Source: CAVQBP01 sp963740945
GTDB lineage: Bacteria; Bacteroidota; Ignavibacteria; Ignavibacteriales; Ignavibacteriaceae
Direction: 5' to 3'
DNA: 64,000 nt
NCBI GenBank assembly: GCA_963740945.1
Contig: CAVUGE010000036.1
Span: 24,523-88,522, forward strand
A program made the translations under genes and the position numbers. Positions 1-10,075 of the stretch are shown one piece after another. The first letter of the stretch is position 1. The number at the start of each line of letters is the position of its first letter. A model generated the notes under the pieces. It was not told where the DNA came from and searched no databases. It saw only the letters and a list, made by a program, of their open reading frames with translations.

Positions 1-1
1 A

Positions 2-175
2 GTAGCCTTAAAACAAAAATATAAAGTAGAAATTAATGAAAAACTTCTAAACAAAATTTATGTTTTAGACAGTAACGATCTTAAAACGATTGATATTTAT
101 ATAGTAAAAAAAGGAGGGATATTCCCTCATCCAGCTTATCCATCTATTGACATGCTGTGGCAAAATTGGCAATGA
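2..175 (+). CDS. C-terminal end of an unidentified protein (partial)
   Basis: An open frame enters from the left edge and ends at TGA 173-175, giving 57 residues that finish with 'PSIDMLWQNWQ'. The stop overlaps the ATG of the sugar-binding lipoprotein gene in an ATGA arrangement, so the two are probably co-transcribed and translationally coupled. I do not recognise the family from this fragment. The neighbours suggest a glycoside-related or transport role, but that is inference from position only. Confidence 0.6.
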   Translation, partial: VALKQKYKVEINEKLLNKIYVLDSNDLKTIDIYIVKKGGIFPHPAYPSIDMLWQNWQ

Positions 176-1464
176 GAATATTTTTATTAATACTCTTAAC
201 ATTAAATTCTTTAATTGTAATCTCCTGCGGAAACAATGGAGAACGTGGTGAAAAGGGAATTATTTACTGGTCAAGTAATAATACCGATGAGATAAATTTT
301 GCTAAAAAAATTCTAGATAACTGGAACATGAAAAACCCTGAACAAAGAGTAAAGTTTCAACCGGTACCTGAAGGGCAATCAAGCGAAGAAGTAATATTAG
401 CAGCGGTAGTCGGTGAAACTACTCCTGATATTTATTCCAATATGTGGCAGGGAGATGTGGAGCTATATGCAAAAGCCGGAAAACTTGTTCCGCTAGATAC
501 GTTACCCGGTTTCTTTCCATTTATCTATGAAAGATGCGATAGTGATGTAGTTAAAGAAGTGACATCTTTAGACGGGCATATATATCAAATACCCTGGAAG
601 ATTAATCCAATAATGATGATATACAATCAAAATTTGTTTCAGAATATCGGGTATAAAAATCCCCCTACTACTTATTCCGGATATTTAAAAGCAGCAGAAA
701 AGATAAAAGAAAATAATATTCAAAACGGATATGTAAATAAATGGATAGGTTATATTGAAGTTGAAGTTACATGGTGGCAAAGGCTGTTTGATTTTTATCC
801 TCTTTACCTTGCCGCTTCAAATGGCGGACATCTGGTTCAAAATAATAAAGCAGTTTTTGATAATGAGTATGCAGTTGAAACTTTTAGTTTTTTAAAAACT
901 TTATTTGACAATAAATATTTTCCACGAGAAAGACTTTCAGCAAGACAGGATCCTTTTTTATCAAGCGATATAGCGACAAGGTTTACAGGTCCGTGGGAAA
1001 TTGTTCATGCAAATAAATTCAAACCTGAAGGATTTAAATATAGTTATTCAACTTTACCGGTCCCTGATGATCATAGCGGCAATATATATACATATGGAGA
1101 TACAAAAAATATAGTAATATTTAATACATGTAAGAATAAAATTCTCGCATGGCAGTTTCTCAAAACGATGATCAATAAAGAGGGAGATTTTGAATTATTG
1201 AAGATGACAAATCAAATTCCTAGACGAAAAGATTTAATTACAGATAAAGAATTCTCTGATTATTTTAATGATAATCCTCAAATGCGTCCTTTTGCAGTCC
1301 AGGCAAAATATGTAAAAGGACCGGATAATAGTCCGGTATTGAAAGAGGTATTGGATGCAATTTCGCAGCAGTTTGAAGAGTGTGTTGTATACGGAAAGAA
1401 ATCGCCTAAAGAAGCTGTTAAAGATGCCGCAGAAAATGTAAATTTAATTTTACTTCAGCAATAG
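172..1464 (+). CDS. ABC transporter sugar-binding lipoprotein (family 1 SBP)
   Basis: Extracytoplasmic solute-binding protein that should capture an oligosaccharide and deliver it to the two permeases encoded next. The N-terminus is a lipoprotein signal: a hydrophobic stretch ending in the lipobox VISC with Cys19. About 430 residues, typical of family 1 sugar-binding proteins. I chose ATG 172 because it overlaps the previous stop as ATGA; an in-frame GTG at 157 would only add five residues before the signal peptide. Aromatic-rich segments such as 'EVTWWQRLFDFYPLY' fit a sugar-binding cleft. No transporter ATPase gene lies in the locus, so a shared MsmK-type ATPase elsewhere is likely (inference). 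The substrate is probably a beta-mannoside, judged from the GH130 and GH2 genes downstream. Confidence 0.88.
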   Translation: MRIFLLILLTLNSLIVISCGNNGERGEKGIIYWSSNNTDEINFAKKILDNWNMKNPEQRVKFQPVPEGQSSEEVILAAVVGETTPDIYSNMWQGDVELYAKAGKLVPLDTLPGFFPFIYERCDSDVVKEVTSLDGHIYQIPWKINPIMMIYNQNLFQNIGYKNPPTTYSGYLKAAEKIKENNIQNGYVNKWIGYIEVEVTWWQRLFDFYPLYLAASNGGHLVQNNKAVFDNEYAVETFSFLKTLFDNKYFPRERLSARQDPFLSSDIATRFTGPWEIVHANKFKPEGFKYSYSTLPVPDDHSGNIYTYGDTKNIVIFNTCKNKILAWQFLKTMINKEGDFELLKMTNQIPRRKDLITDKEFSDYFNDNPQMRPFAVQAKYVKGPDNSPVLKEVLDAISQQFEECVVYGKKSPKEAVKDAAENVNLILLQQ

Positions 1465-1527
1465 TGATTGACTGATATGAACCTCATCTCCCGGTTGGGA
1501 GAGATTAGTACAAAAACATTTATTTAA

Positions 1528-2385
1528 ATGAATAAAAAATTAGTACCATATTTATTTATTGCGCCGTATGTAATTCATTTCCTGGTATTTATTTCATTCC
1601 CGGTTTTATTTTCTTTTTTTCTTATGTTCAATAAATGGAACATTATTGCACCGATGGAATTTGTGGGAGCCCAGAATTTTTACAGATTGATTCATGATCA
1701 TTTATTTTTACAATCTATATTAAACACTTCAATATTTCTGATTATCCATATTCCACTTCAAATTATCATCGCACTTTTTTTTGCTGTTTTGTTGAGTAAA
1801 AAATTAAGATTTATAGGTTTCTTCAGAGCTGCATATTTTCTTCCTGTAGTAGTATCAGGAGTTGTTGTTGCTATTTTATGGCAGCAGCTTTATGGCTATG
1901 AAAGTGGTTTATTGAACAGAATGCTTATAAGTATTGGGTTTGATAAAATAGGATGGCTAACTGATCCTAAAATAGCAATGCCTTCTATTGCTATAATGGC
2001 CACATGGAAAAATGTGGGTCTGTATATAGTATTATTTTTAGCAGGCCTGCAAACAGTTCCGGAATATTTATATGAATCAGCAGAGCTTGAAGGAGCATCA
2101 AGCTGGCAAAAGTTCAGATATATAACCCTGCCAATGATAAATCCCACAATGTTTATGGTGATAATTTTATCAACAATCGGAGGCTTTTCTTTGTTTATTG
2201 AGCCATATGTAATGACAGGCGGCGGACCGTTGAATAGCACTTTATCTGCAGTGCTTTATATATACAAGCAAGGATTTTTTTATTACCACATGGGCTATGC
2301 CTCAACATTAGGGTTTTTCTTTGCCGGGATAATTTTACTAGTGATTTTTATTCAAAGGAGATATATTGAGAAAGAAACCAGATAA
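1528..2385 (+). CDS. Sugar ABC transporter permease (MalF/UgpA type)
   Basis: Inner-membrane subunit of a carbohydrate importer, 285 residues with about six hydrophobic segments. The cytoplasmic coupling loop (EAA motif), which contacts the ATPase, is visible near residues 187-212 as 'ESAELEGASSWQKFRYITLP'. The gene lies 63 bp after the binding-protein gene and 31 bp before the second permease, consistent with one operon. Length and motif fit the MalF/UgpA/LacF family. The substrate is inferred from neighbouring mannosidase genes and not from the permease itself. Confidence 0.9.
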   Translation: MNKKLVPYLFIAPYVIHFLVFISFPVLFSFFLMFNKWNIIAPMEFVGAQNFYRLIHDHLFLQSILNTSIFLIIHIPLQIIIALFFAVLLSKKLRFIGFFRAAYFLPVVVSGVVVAILWQQLYGYESGLLNRMLISIGFDKIGWLTDPKIAMPSIAIMATWKNVGLYIVLFLAGLQTVPEYLYESAELEGASSWQKFRYITLPMINPTMFMVIILSTIGGFSLFIEPYVMTGGGPLNSTLSAVLYIYKQGFFYYHMGYASTLGFFFAGIILLVIFIQRRYIEKETR

Positions 2386-2416
2386 GGGCAATTAAAAATT
2401 AAAAATTAACAATTTT

Positions 2417-3226
2417 TTGAAAAAGTTTTTTACATATATAATTTTGATAGTTGGTGCGATTGTTTTTATATATCCATTCTGGTGGATGCTGGCAGCATCG
2501 GTTGCGCCTCAAACTTCGATTGGAAGTTTAACTTTTTTACCGGAATCGGTTTCTTTAAATAGTTATTCACAGGTTTTCAGTAAGATACCTATAGCGAGGT
2601 CTTTGTTCAACAGCTTGTTTGTTTCACTTACGATTACATTAGGCGTAATTACATTTGGTTCAATGGTAGGATATGCATTATCACACCTTGAATTTAAGGG
2701 AAAGAATCTTCTTTTCTTCATAATAATTTTCACAATGACATTACCATTCCAGATTACGTTAATCCCCCAATATATATTAATGGTAAAATTTAATTGGGTT
2801 GATTCGTATTATGCACTGATTGTCCCATATTTTTTAAGCGGATTATCAATAATAATGTTTAATCAATATTTTAAGACCATTCCCAGAGATCTTATAGATG
2901 CAGCAAGAATTGATGGATGTAATGAGTTTACAATATTGTTTAGAATTTTATGGCCAAATGCATTACCTGCTATTATAACAGTCGGAATTATAACTTTTAT
3001 GACTTCCTGGAATGAAGTACTTTGGCCCATAATAGTAATTCGTGATGACAAATTAATGACGTTGCCGCAGTTAGTTACATTATTTGCAGTAGGAGGTAGA
3101 GCTGAATCGCAGCTTGGAGTTAAACTTGCTGCCGCCACTTTATTAGCAGTCCCTGTTATTGTTGCTTATGCATTCTTCCAGAAATATTTTATACAAAGTA
3201 TGGCATCTACAGGTTTGAAAGAGTAA
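2417..3226 (+). CDS. Sugar ABC transporter permease (MalG/UgpE type)
   Basis: Second membrane subunit of the importer, 269 residues with six predicted hydrophobic segments. The EAA-type coupling motif is seen as 'LIDAARIDGCNEFTILFRI' around residues 158-176. Translation appears to start at TTG 2417 (MKKFFTYIILIV...); there is no ATG upstream in frame and no clear Shine-Dalgarno, which is usual for this lineage. It pairs with the preceding permease to form the heterodimeric channel. A GH130 gene follows 32 bp downstream, linking uptake to intracellular or periplasmic cleavage. Confidence 0.9.
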   Translation: MKKFFTYIILIVGAIVFIYPFWWMLAASVAPQTSIGSLTFLPESVSLNSYSQVFSKIPIARSLFNSLFVSLTITLGVITFGSMVGYALSHLEFKGKNLLFFIIIFTMTLPFQITLIPQYILMVKFNWVDSYYALIVPYFLSGLSIIMFNQYFKTIPRDLIDAARIDGCNEFTILFRILWPNALPAIITVGIITFMTSWNEVLWPIIVIRDDKLMTLPQLVTLFAVGGRAESQLGVKLAAATLLAVPVIVAYAFFQKYFIQSMASTGLKE

Positions 3227-3258
3227 ATATTTATAAACAATAAAATCCAGGCTAAAAA

Positions 3259-4158
3259 ATGGGAATACATAGATACAAGAATAATCCGATTTTGGTAAAA
3301 GAAGATGTTCCTTTTAAAGTAAACAGTATATTTAATCCCGGAGCTGTAAAAATAGACGGTCAATATCTTTTATTATGCAGAGTAGAAATGCCTTCAGGAA
3401 GGTCTTCATTTGTTTTAGCATTTAGTAATGACGGGATTTTATTTAAAGTAGACAGTACACCCTGTCTAACACCGGAGGATCATGAAGATTATTATAAATA
3501 TGTAGAATGGGGAATTGAAGATGCAAGGGTTACAAGAATAAACGGGAAGTATTATTTGACCTACACAGGTTATTCCAAATATATGCCTTTAGTTATAATA
3601 GCGGAAACCGAAGATTTTAAAAATTATAAGATGCTGCATCCGATAAGCGAACCCTCAAATAAAGATTGTGCATTATTCCCGGAAAAAATAAATAATTATT
3701 ATTGGAAAATTGACAGACCTTCTGCAGAGACGAGAAGAGATATCTGGATAAGCCGGAGCCCTGATTTAATTCATTGGGGTAATTACGAAATTCTTTCCGA
3801 ACCTATCGCAGGCTCATGGGAAAGTGATAAGATTGGAATATCTACCCCTCCCTATAAAACAAAAGATGGGTGGCTGGTTCTATACCATGGTGTAAGGAGT
3901 TTTGGAATCGGAGCAATATATAAACTTGGTGTAATGCTTTTAGATTATGAAAAACCATGGGTGATTAAAGGAAAGAGTAAGGAACCAATTTTAGCTCCGG
4001 AACTGGAGTATGAAAGGACAGGAGATGTTGGGAATGTTGTTTTCACCAACGGCTGGATAATAGAAAACAATGAAGTTAAAATATATTACTCCGGCGCAGA
4101 CAGTAATATCTGTTTAGCTACTACAACAATCGATTATCTTTTATCTGTTTGTAAATAG
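3259..4158 (+). CDS. GH130 family beta-mannoside phosphorylase/hydrolase (short form)
   Basis: A 299-residue five-bladed-propeller enzyme of glycoside hydrolase family 130, whose members cleave beta-mannosides, usually by phosphorolysis to mannose 1-phosphate. Family landmarks are 'FNPGAVKIDGQYLLLCRVE' (residues 24-42), 'WGIEDARVTRINGKYYLTYT' (about 84-103) and 'GDVGNVVFTNGW' near the C-terminus. No signal peptide is visible, so it probably acts in the cytoplasm on the imported sugar. It sits between the permease and lipoprotein genes in the operon, and a second, longer GH130 gene lies 4.6 kb downstream. Whether it is a phosphorylase or a hydrolase cannot be decided by eye. Confidence 0.87.
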   Translation: MGIHRYKNNPILVKEDVPFKVNSIFNPGAVKIDGQYLLLCRVEMPSGRSSFVLAFSNDGILFKVDSTPCLTPEDHEDYYKYVEWGIEDARVTRINGKYYLTYTGYSKYMPLVIIAETEDFKNYKMLHPISEPSNKDCALFPEKINNYYWKIDRPSAETRRDIWISRSPDLIHWGNYEILSEPIAGSWESDKIGISTPPYKTKDGWLVLYHGVRSFGIGAIYKLGVMLLDYEKPWVIKGKSKEPILAPELEYERTGDVGNVVFTNGWIIENNEVKIYYSGADSNICLATTTIDYLLSVCK

Positions 4159-4169
4159 GAAATCAATTA

Positions 4170-5474
4170 TTGAAACTAAAGTTATATTCTTTAATCAGAA
4201 ACTGCACGCTTCTTTTTCTTATCTTCCTTCTTAACTATTCATGTGCGGAAGATAAATCTCCCCGTAATACTCTGATCAATACATCCCACCTGGATTTTTT
4301 ATATGAACAAATAAATATTGCCGGTAAAGAGATGGGAATTATACATATTTACAGTAACTATCCAGATTATAAATGGATTGGAGATGATGATGAGGGAATT
4401 GCCTGTGTTGATGATGCTGCACGCGCAGCAATATTTTATATAAATTTTTATAATTCAACTTCAGATACAGGCTCTTTAAATAAAGCTGAATACCTTGTAA
4501 ACTTTCTTTTATATATGCAGGCGGAAAACGGGTTTTATTATAATTTTATATGGCCGGACCATTCAATCAATAAAACATTCAAGACAAGTGTAGCAGAACC
4601 AAACTGGTGGTCATGGAGATCAATTTTAACATTGTCAAAAGCATATACTTTTTTCAAGGATAAAGATGAGGAGTTATCTCAAAAGATTAAGATATCTTTA
4701 GACAAGGCTGTAAATGCAGTTATTGGATGGCTGGACGGAGAGAGTACAAAGAAATATGTTAATTACGGAGGACTGAAGTTCCCTAATTGGCTTCCATACG
4801 GAAATGCTGCAGATCAATCTGCAATATTACTTGAAGGATTAACAGACTATTATCAAATAAAAAAAGATCCTGAAATATTAAGACATATAAACTTTCTGGG
4901 AGAGGGGATATTGCAGATGCAGAAAGGTGATTCTTCCACAACTCCTTATTCAGCAATTTTAAGCTGGCAGAATACATGGCATGCATGGGGGAATAGTCAG
5001 GCGGCATCTTTATTATATGCAGGAAAAATTCTTAATAGAAATGATTTTATTTCAGGCGGTGTAAAAGAAGTAAAGTATTTTTACCCGTTTTTATTAAAAG
5101 AAAATTATTTATCGGCTTTCAAAGTGGAAGCGGTAAACGGGGAAAACAAATTAACAGATGTTGAAAAGTTTGCACAAATAGCATACGGTATTCGTCCAAA
5201 TGTATATGCATGTATTCGAGCATTTCAAATCACCGGTGATAAAAAATTTCTTGAGACGGGAGTTAGTATTTCCGGATGGTTGTTCGGGAATAATGTGGCA
5301 GGAGCTCAAATGTATGATCCTCAAACGGGCCGTTGTTTCGATGGTATAAAGGATAGTACAAATATAAATAAGAACTCGGGTGCAGAATCTACGATCGAAG
5401 CTTTGCTGTCAATCGAAGCATTGGAAGAAAACCCGGTATCAAAAGAGATGCTGATGAACTTTTACGGAAGATAA
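4170..5474 (+). CDS. Lipoprotein with (alpha/alpha)6-toroid, glycosidase-like
   Basis: A 434-residue exported protein with a lipoprotein signal whose lipobox ends at Cys25 (LLNYSC). The body is rich in helical repeats and Trp/Asp motifs, for example 'GDDDEGIACVDDAARAAIFY' near residue 70 and 'NSGAESTIEALLSIEALEENP' near the end, as in (alpha/alpha)6-barrel carbohydrate-active enzymes. I cannot assign a CAZy family. It starts at TTG 4170, only 11 bp after the GH130 stop, so it belongs to the same operon. A role in trimming mannan or glucomannan fragments at the cell surface is inference from context. Confidence 0.6.
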   Translation: MKLKLYSLIRNCTLLFLIFLLNYSCAEDKSPRNTLINTSHLDFLYEQINIAGKEMGIIHIYSNYPDYKWIGDDDEGIACVDDAARAAIFYINFYNSTSDTGSLNKAEYLVNFLLYMQAENGFYYNFIWPDHSINKTFKTSVAEPNWWSWRSILTLSKAYTFFKDKDEELSQKIKISLDKAVNAVIGWLDGESTKKYVNYGGLKFPNWLPYGNAADQSAILLEGLTDYYQIKKDPEILRHINFLGEGILQMQKGDSSTTPYSAILSWQNTWHAWGNSQAASLLYAGKILNRNDFISGGVKEVKYFYPFLLKENYLSAFKVEAVNGENKLTDVEKFAQIAYGIRPNVYACIRAFQITGDKKFLETGVSISGWLFGNNVAGAQMYDPQTGRCFDGIKDSTNINKNSGAESTIEALLSIEALEENPVSKEMLMNFYGR

Positions 5475-5581
5475 TAGAACGCAGATGACGCAGATTTTTA
5501 TGATTTACGCTGATTTTAATTTTTACAAAATGCTTTTACATGTTACCATTTAGGTTGATCTCAGAACGATCAATCTTACTT

Positions 5582-5596
5582 TTGGGACAGTCCCAA
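5582..5596. promoter_or_regulatory. Palindrome upstream of secreted glycosidase gene
   Basis: TTGGGAC-A-GTCCCAA is a perfect 7-bp inverted repeat about 50 bp before the ATG at 5647. A second small inverted repeat (TTGATC...GATCAA) lies about 20 bp upstream. The 172-bp gap holds no gene; its first 50 bp are a degenerate 'acgcagatgacgcagattt' repeat. The palindrome could be an operator or an RNA hairpin; nothing in the sequence decides between them. Confidence 0.3.
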
Positions 5597-5646
5597 GAGA
5601 AGTAATAAAAGGTCAATAATTCTAAAAAAGGGATTATAGAAAATCT

Positions 5647-8600
5647 ATGAAATCTTTATTAAAGATAATATTTCTAGTCTGTTCTATTTTAGTTGGAGCA
5701 CTTTATCCACAGCAGATAAACATCAGCAGAATTCAGCAAATGCCGAATATTCCTTCTCCTTTCGAAATGCGCGACTGGAAAAAAACCGCAAAGGGATATG
5801 ATTCACTTGTATTTAATTTTAATCTAACCGGACAATATCTTCCTTTAATATGGAAAAACAATAATACAATTAATTATCCTGTGCATAGCAGTTTTGGTTT
5901 AAATACTGTAGTTGGGACAACAGATCCGGCCTCTGCTGAAGCTATTAATTGTCTACCGGTGTTAATTGGAGCAAGTCTGGTTGGAATAGATAAATCAAAC
6001 CGGGATGGAAATAATTTCGTTTTGATGGCAGAAGAATGGTTTAATAAAAATAATGGGGAAAACGTTTATCTAAATCATCCGGATGCTTCTACGGGGGATG
6101 ACTGGTGGTATGAAACCATGCCGAATGTTTTTTTCTATGAACTATACAATTTATATCCGGGCATGGGAGATTTTAACAATCAGTTTGTTGAAGTAGCGGA
6201 TAGATGGCTCGAAGCAGTAAAGGCAATGGGAGGAAATGATACCCCCTGGGACCTACCAAATATGAACCACAGAGCATTCGATCTTATAAATATGAAACCC
6301 AACGATGACGGGGTTAAAGAACCGGAAGCTGCGGGTGCTATCGCCTGGATATTATATAATGCATATAAAAAAACGGGGAATGAAAAATATCGAATAGGGG
6401 CAGAGCAAAGTATGGAGTTCCTAAATAATCAATCTTCCAATCCTTCGTATGAGCTCCAGCTCCCTTACGGCGTTTACACTGCGGCCAGAATGAATGCAGA
6501 ACTAGGGAATAATTATAATATAGAGAAAATGATAAACTGGTGTTTTGATGTTGGACCGTTAAGAAGCTGGGGAGCAATTATAGGGAATTGGGGAGGATAT
6601 GATGTCAGCGGCTTAATCGGCGAAAATTCGGGGAATGATTATGCCTTTAGTATGAATGTTTTTGAGCAAATAGGCGCATTGGTCCCATTAGTAAGATATG
6701 ACGACCGTTTCGCAAGAGCAATAGGGAAGTGGGTTTTAAACGCCGCAAATGCCGCAAGATTATTCTATCCGAATTATCTGCCGGATAATCATCAGGACAG
6801 TGAAGAGTGGGCACATCAGTACGATCCTAATTCTTATATTGCCCATGAAGCTATGAGAAAGGAGACCGGTTCGGTAAGTCCTTACGCTACAGGAGATGCG
6901 ATCAGTGGGGGATGGGGAAAAACAAATTTAACACTTTACAGTTCATCTCATGTTGGAATTTTAGGGGGAATAATTGATACTACAAATATCGATAAAATAT
7001 TAAGGCTTGATCTCCTAAAAACCGATTATTTTCATAGTCAGTCTTATCCCTCTTATTTATATTATAATCCTTATGATCAGGATAAAACGATTATAGTCGA
7101 TGTGGGAAATGATAGCAAAGATCTTTACGATGCTGTTACTAATACTTTTTTGGTGAATGGTGTCAGCGGGCAAACAGATATTAATATTCCGGCAAATTCT
7201 GCCATTTTACTTGTACTTGTTCCATCAGGCGGAAATATTACTTATGAATTAAATACTACATTGGTGAACGGAATTCCGATTGACTATAATTCGGGGAAAA
7301 TGATTGATAACTATCCTCCAAGAATTAAGTCTTTAGCTGCAAAAAAGAACCTTCTTCAGTTCAATGACAGCACAAAGATCTATTGCACTGCTTCTGATAG
7401 GAACGATAACCTGTTGAATTACAACTGGTCATCAGAAAAAGGACTAATTAAAGGGAATGGTACGGTAATCAATTGGACTGCACCTGATACAGCGGGAATT
7501 TATTTTATTAAATGCATAGTAAATGACGGAAAAGGTTTGGAAACAGTAGACAGTATCAAAATTGAAGTCGTAAAATCCATTAATTCTTTACCTCAAATAA
7601 AAGAATTAATAGCAAATCCGCGAAAACTTTATCTAAGCGAATCCTCTGATATAAAATGCAATGCTTCGGATCCGGACGGTGATGAATTATCATATTCTTG
7701 GAGTGGCTTTGCCGGGAGCTTTACCGGCAGCGGGAACGAAGTTAAATGGATCGCCCCTGGTAGTGAAGGCGATTATAAATTATACTGCAAGGTAGATGAC
7801 GGCAAAGGGGGGATTGCAGAAGACAGCATAACCGTTGAAGTTCGGGATTCTCTTAATAACCAGCAGGGTAATCTTATTGCATATTATCCTTTCAACGGGA
7901 ACGCGGATGATGAAAGCGGCAGCCAAAATAACGGAACAGTTTTCCAGGCACTGCTTGTTCCGGACAGAAATGGCTCCCCTAACAGTGCATATTTATTTGA
8001 TGGTATAAATGATTATATAGAAGTAACAAACAGTCCTTCTTTAAATTTTCAAAAAAGTATAACAGTTGATTTCTGGATTAATATAAAAGCTTTTTATGAT
8101 AGGGAAGAGTACCCCATATCCCATGGCAACTGGGAGAACCGCTGGAAAGTTTCTATTACAAATAAGAAAATCAGATGGACGATAAAAACGGTAAGCGGTA
8201 TTAAAGACCTGGATTCCGAAACCGAACTTTCTACAGGTGCTATATATAATGTTGCCGTAACATATAATGGTTCGGAAATGGAAATTTACTTAAATGGGAA
8301 GCTTGATGCTTTTACAGAATTTTCCGGTTTAATACTGCAGACTAACATTGATTTAATGATTGGACAGGTGCTTCCCGATAATACTAATTACAATTTTAAC
8401 GGGGTATTAGATGATATCAGAATATACGATTATTCGTTATCAAGAGATGAAATAGAAAATCTTTTTGGAAATCCTGCTTCAATAATAAATGATGAAAAAA
8501 GCGCAATCCCCTCAAATAATTTTTTATTTCAAAATTACCCGAATCCGTTTAACCTCAGTACCACAATTAATTATCAGACTAATAAAACCGGGACTGTGGT

Positions 8601-8790
8601 ACTAAGAATTTATAATATCTTAGGAAAGTTAATTAGAACTCTTGTTAATAGAGTGGAAAATCCAGGCTATTATTCTATCAAATGGGATGGAAAAAACGAT
8701 AATAATCAAATAGTAACAAGTGGAATATATTTCTATAAATTGCGGGCCGGACCATTTACAGAAAGCAAAAAGTTAATTTTATTAAAATAA
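5647..8790 (+). CDS. Large secreted multidomain protein: toroid domain, two Ig/PKD-like repeats, LamG, T9SS signal
   Basis: A 1047-residue secreted protein. An N-terminal signal peptide (MKSLLKIIFLVCSILVGALYPQ) is followed by a roughly 530-residue helical domain with toroid-like motifs ('TGDDWWYETMPNVFFYELY', 'PEAAGAIAWILYNAYKKTG'). Two Ig/PKD-like repeats follow at about 555-640 and 645-735; both contain 'DGKG' and a 'W.AP' strand. A LamG/concanavalin-like domain ('LIAYYPFNGNADDESGSQNNG', 'FDGINDYIEV') spans about 745-940. The last 90 residues are a type IX sorting domain ('FQNYPNPFNLSTTINYQ' to 'KKLILLK'). It is therefore predicted to be exported by the Por system and surface-attached or released. 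The catalytic activity is not recognised; the neighbours suggest polysaccharide binding and cleavage. Confidence 0.7.
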   Translation: MKSLLKIIFLVCSILVGALYPQQINISRIQQMPNIPSPFEMRDWKKTAKGYDSLVFNFNLTGQYLPLIWKNNNTINYPVHSSFGLNTVVGTTDPASAEAINCLPVLIGASLVGIDKSNRDGNNFVLMAEEWFNKNNGENVYLNHPDASTGDDWWYETMPNVFFYELYNLYPGMGDFNNQFVEVADRWLEAVKAMGGNDTPWDLPNMNHRAFDLINMKPNDDGVKEPEAAGAIAWILYNAYKKTGNEKYRIGAEQSMEFLNNQSSNPSYELQLPYGVYTAARMNAELGNNYNIEKMINWCFDVGPLRSWGAIIGNWGGYDVSGLIGENSGNDYAFSMNVFEQIGALVPLVRYDDRFARAIGKWVLNAANAARLFYPNYLPDNHQDSEEWAHQYDPNSYIAHEAMRKETGSVSPYATGDAISGGWGKTNLTLYSSSHVGILGGIIDTTNIDKILRLDLLKTDYFHSQSYPSYLYYNPYDQDKTIIVDVGNDSKDLYDAVTNTFLVNGVSGQTDINIPANSAILLVLVPSGGNITYELNTTLVNGIPIDYNSGKMIDNYPPRIKSLAAKKNLLQFNDSTKIYCTASDRNDNLLNYNWSSEKGLIKGNGTVINWTAPDTAGIYFIKCIVNDGKGLETVDSIKIEVVKSINSLPQIKELIANPRKLYLSESSDIKCNASDPDGDELSYSWSGFAGSFTGSGNEVKWIAPGSEGDYKLYCKVDDGKGGIAEDSITVEVRDSLNNQQGNLIAYYPFNGNADDESGSQNNGTVFQALLVPDRNGSPNSAYLFDGINDYIEVTNSPSLNFQKSITVDFWINIKAFYDREEYPISHGNWENRWKVSITNKKIRWTIKTVSGIKDLDSETELSTGAIYNVAVTYNGSEMEIYLNGKLDAFTEFSGLILQTNIDLMIGQVLPDNTNYNFNGVLDDIRIYDYSLSRDEIENLFGNPASIINDEKSAIPSNNFLFQNYPNPFNLSTTINYQTNKTGTVVLRIYNILGKLIRTLVNRVENPGYYSIKWDGKNDNNQIVTSGIYFYKLRAGPFTESKKLILLK

Positions 8791-8798
8791 TCTTATCA

Positions 8799-10070
8799 AT
8801 GAAAATAAAAAGAACTAAAACCACTATTTACCCGGATAAAAACAGAGTCATGTTAAGACCTTTCAATCCCGGAAGCGAACTACGAATTAAAAAAATTATA
8901 GACAGAATCCTGTCACTTTCTAAAGATGAATTGGAAAATGAACTGGAAACTATAATCAAAGAATTTAAAAATCGTCACAAGGATTTGAATAAATTCTACC
9001 TGGGCAGGTATGAACAATTCCGGCATTTTATTGATAAAAGTATCTCTTTAAATCAGAATCAAAAATTATTAATCGGCTCTTATTTTACGATGGAATATTC
9101 GCCGGAGTCTGCCGCTTTATTCAATCCGTCAATGGTTCTGAATCCTGATCAAACCAATCTATCCGGAAATAACAAAAGATTTATATTAAGCCTTAGGGCA
9201 ACCGGTGAAGGGCATATTTCTTCTATTGTTTTTACATCAGGGGTTATTACTGGAAAAAATCTTATTGAATTAGATGAAAGATTGCAATATGTTACAAACC
9301 CGCAAAAAATAAATGACTATTTTAATACTAATGATAATTTAATTTATGAAATAGAATATTCAAAAGATGTACCTTTACAGGAAAGAATAATATTTCCTCA
9401 TTCTCCATTTGAAGTTAACGGAATTGAGGATGCCCGATTTGTTGAATTTATTGATGAAACCAGTTCGCGAACATATTATGCTACTTATACTGCATATGAC
9501 GGCAAAACGATTCACTCTCAAATTCTTGAGACTAAAGATTTTCTTCACTTTAAGGTGCGCTCTTTGAATGGAACTGAAGTTAAGAATAAAGGTATGTCGC
9601 TTTTCCCCAAAAAAATAAACGGAAAATATGCTATGCTAAGCCGGCAGGATAATGAAAATATTTACTTAATGTATTCCGAAAGTCTATATAGCTGGGATAA
9701 GAAAGAACTAATCGCTGAACCAAAACACCCGTATGAATTTGTACAGCTAGGCAACTGCGGCTCTCCCATTGAAACTGAAGAAGGCTGGCTCGTCATAAGT
9801 CACAGTGTAGGCGCCATGAGAAAATACACAATGAGCGCTTATCTATTTGCAAAGGAAAATCCTTCTTTATTAATTGGAAGTTTAAATAAACCCCTGCTTA
9901 GCCCGGATAAAAATGAGCGCGAAGGATATGTACCCAACGTGGTCTACAGCTGCGGCGGTATTGTAAATAACGGCGAGCTTATTATTCCTTATGCTATGTC
10001 TGATTATGCATGCAGCTTTGCAAAAGTAAATCTTAATGAACTTTTAACAAATTTAAAATTAAATCCTTAA
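8799..10070 (+). CDS. GH130 family beta-mannoside phosphorylase/hydrolase (long form)
   Basis: A 423-residue GH130 enzyme, longer than the 299-residue paralogue upstream because of an N-terminal helical extension of about 90 residues and extra loops. Diagnostic segments are 'SAALFNPSMV' near residue 105, 'NGIEDARFVEF' near 207 and 'LGNCGSPIETEEGWLVISHS' near 316. No signal peptide is seen, so it is probably cytoplasmic. It begins 8 bp after the secreted multidomain protein and ends 5 bp before the beta-mannosidase, so it is firmly in the same transcription unit. Two GH130 proteins together usually divide work on different mannosidic linkages or chain lengths; the split here is unknown. Confidence 0.87.
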   Translation: MKIKRTKTTIYPDKNRVMLRPFNPGSELRIKKIIDRILSLSKDELENELETIIKEFKNRHKDLNKFYLGRYEQFRHFIDKSISLNQNQKLLIGSYFTMEYSPESAALFNPSMVLNPDQTNLSGNNKRFILSLRATGEGHISSIVFTSGVITGKNLIELDERLQYVTNPQKINDYFNTNDNLIYEIEYSKDVPLQERIIFPHSPFEVNGIEDARFVEFIDETSSRTYYATYTAYDGKTIHSQILETKDFLHFKVRSLNGTEVKNKGMSLFPKKINGKYAMLSRQDNENIYLMYSESLYSWDKKELIAEPKHPYEFVQLGNCGSPIETEEGWLVISHSVGAMRKYTMSAYLFAKENPSLLIGSLNKPLLSPDKNEREGYVPNVVYSCGGIVNNGELIIPYAMSDYACSFAKVNLNELLTNLKLNP

Positions 10071-10075
10071 AAACA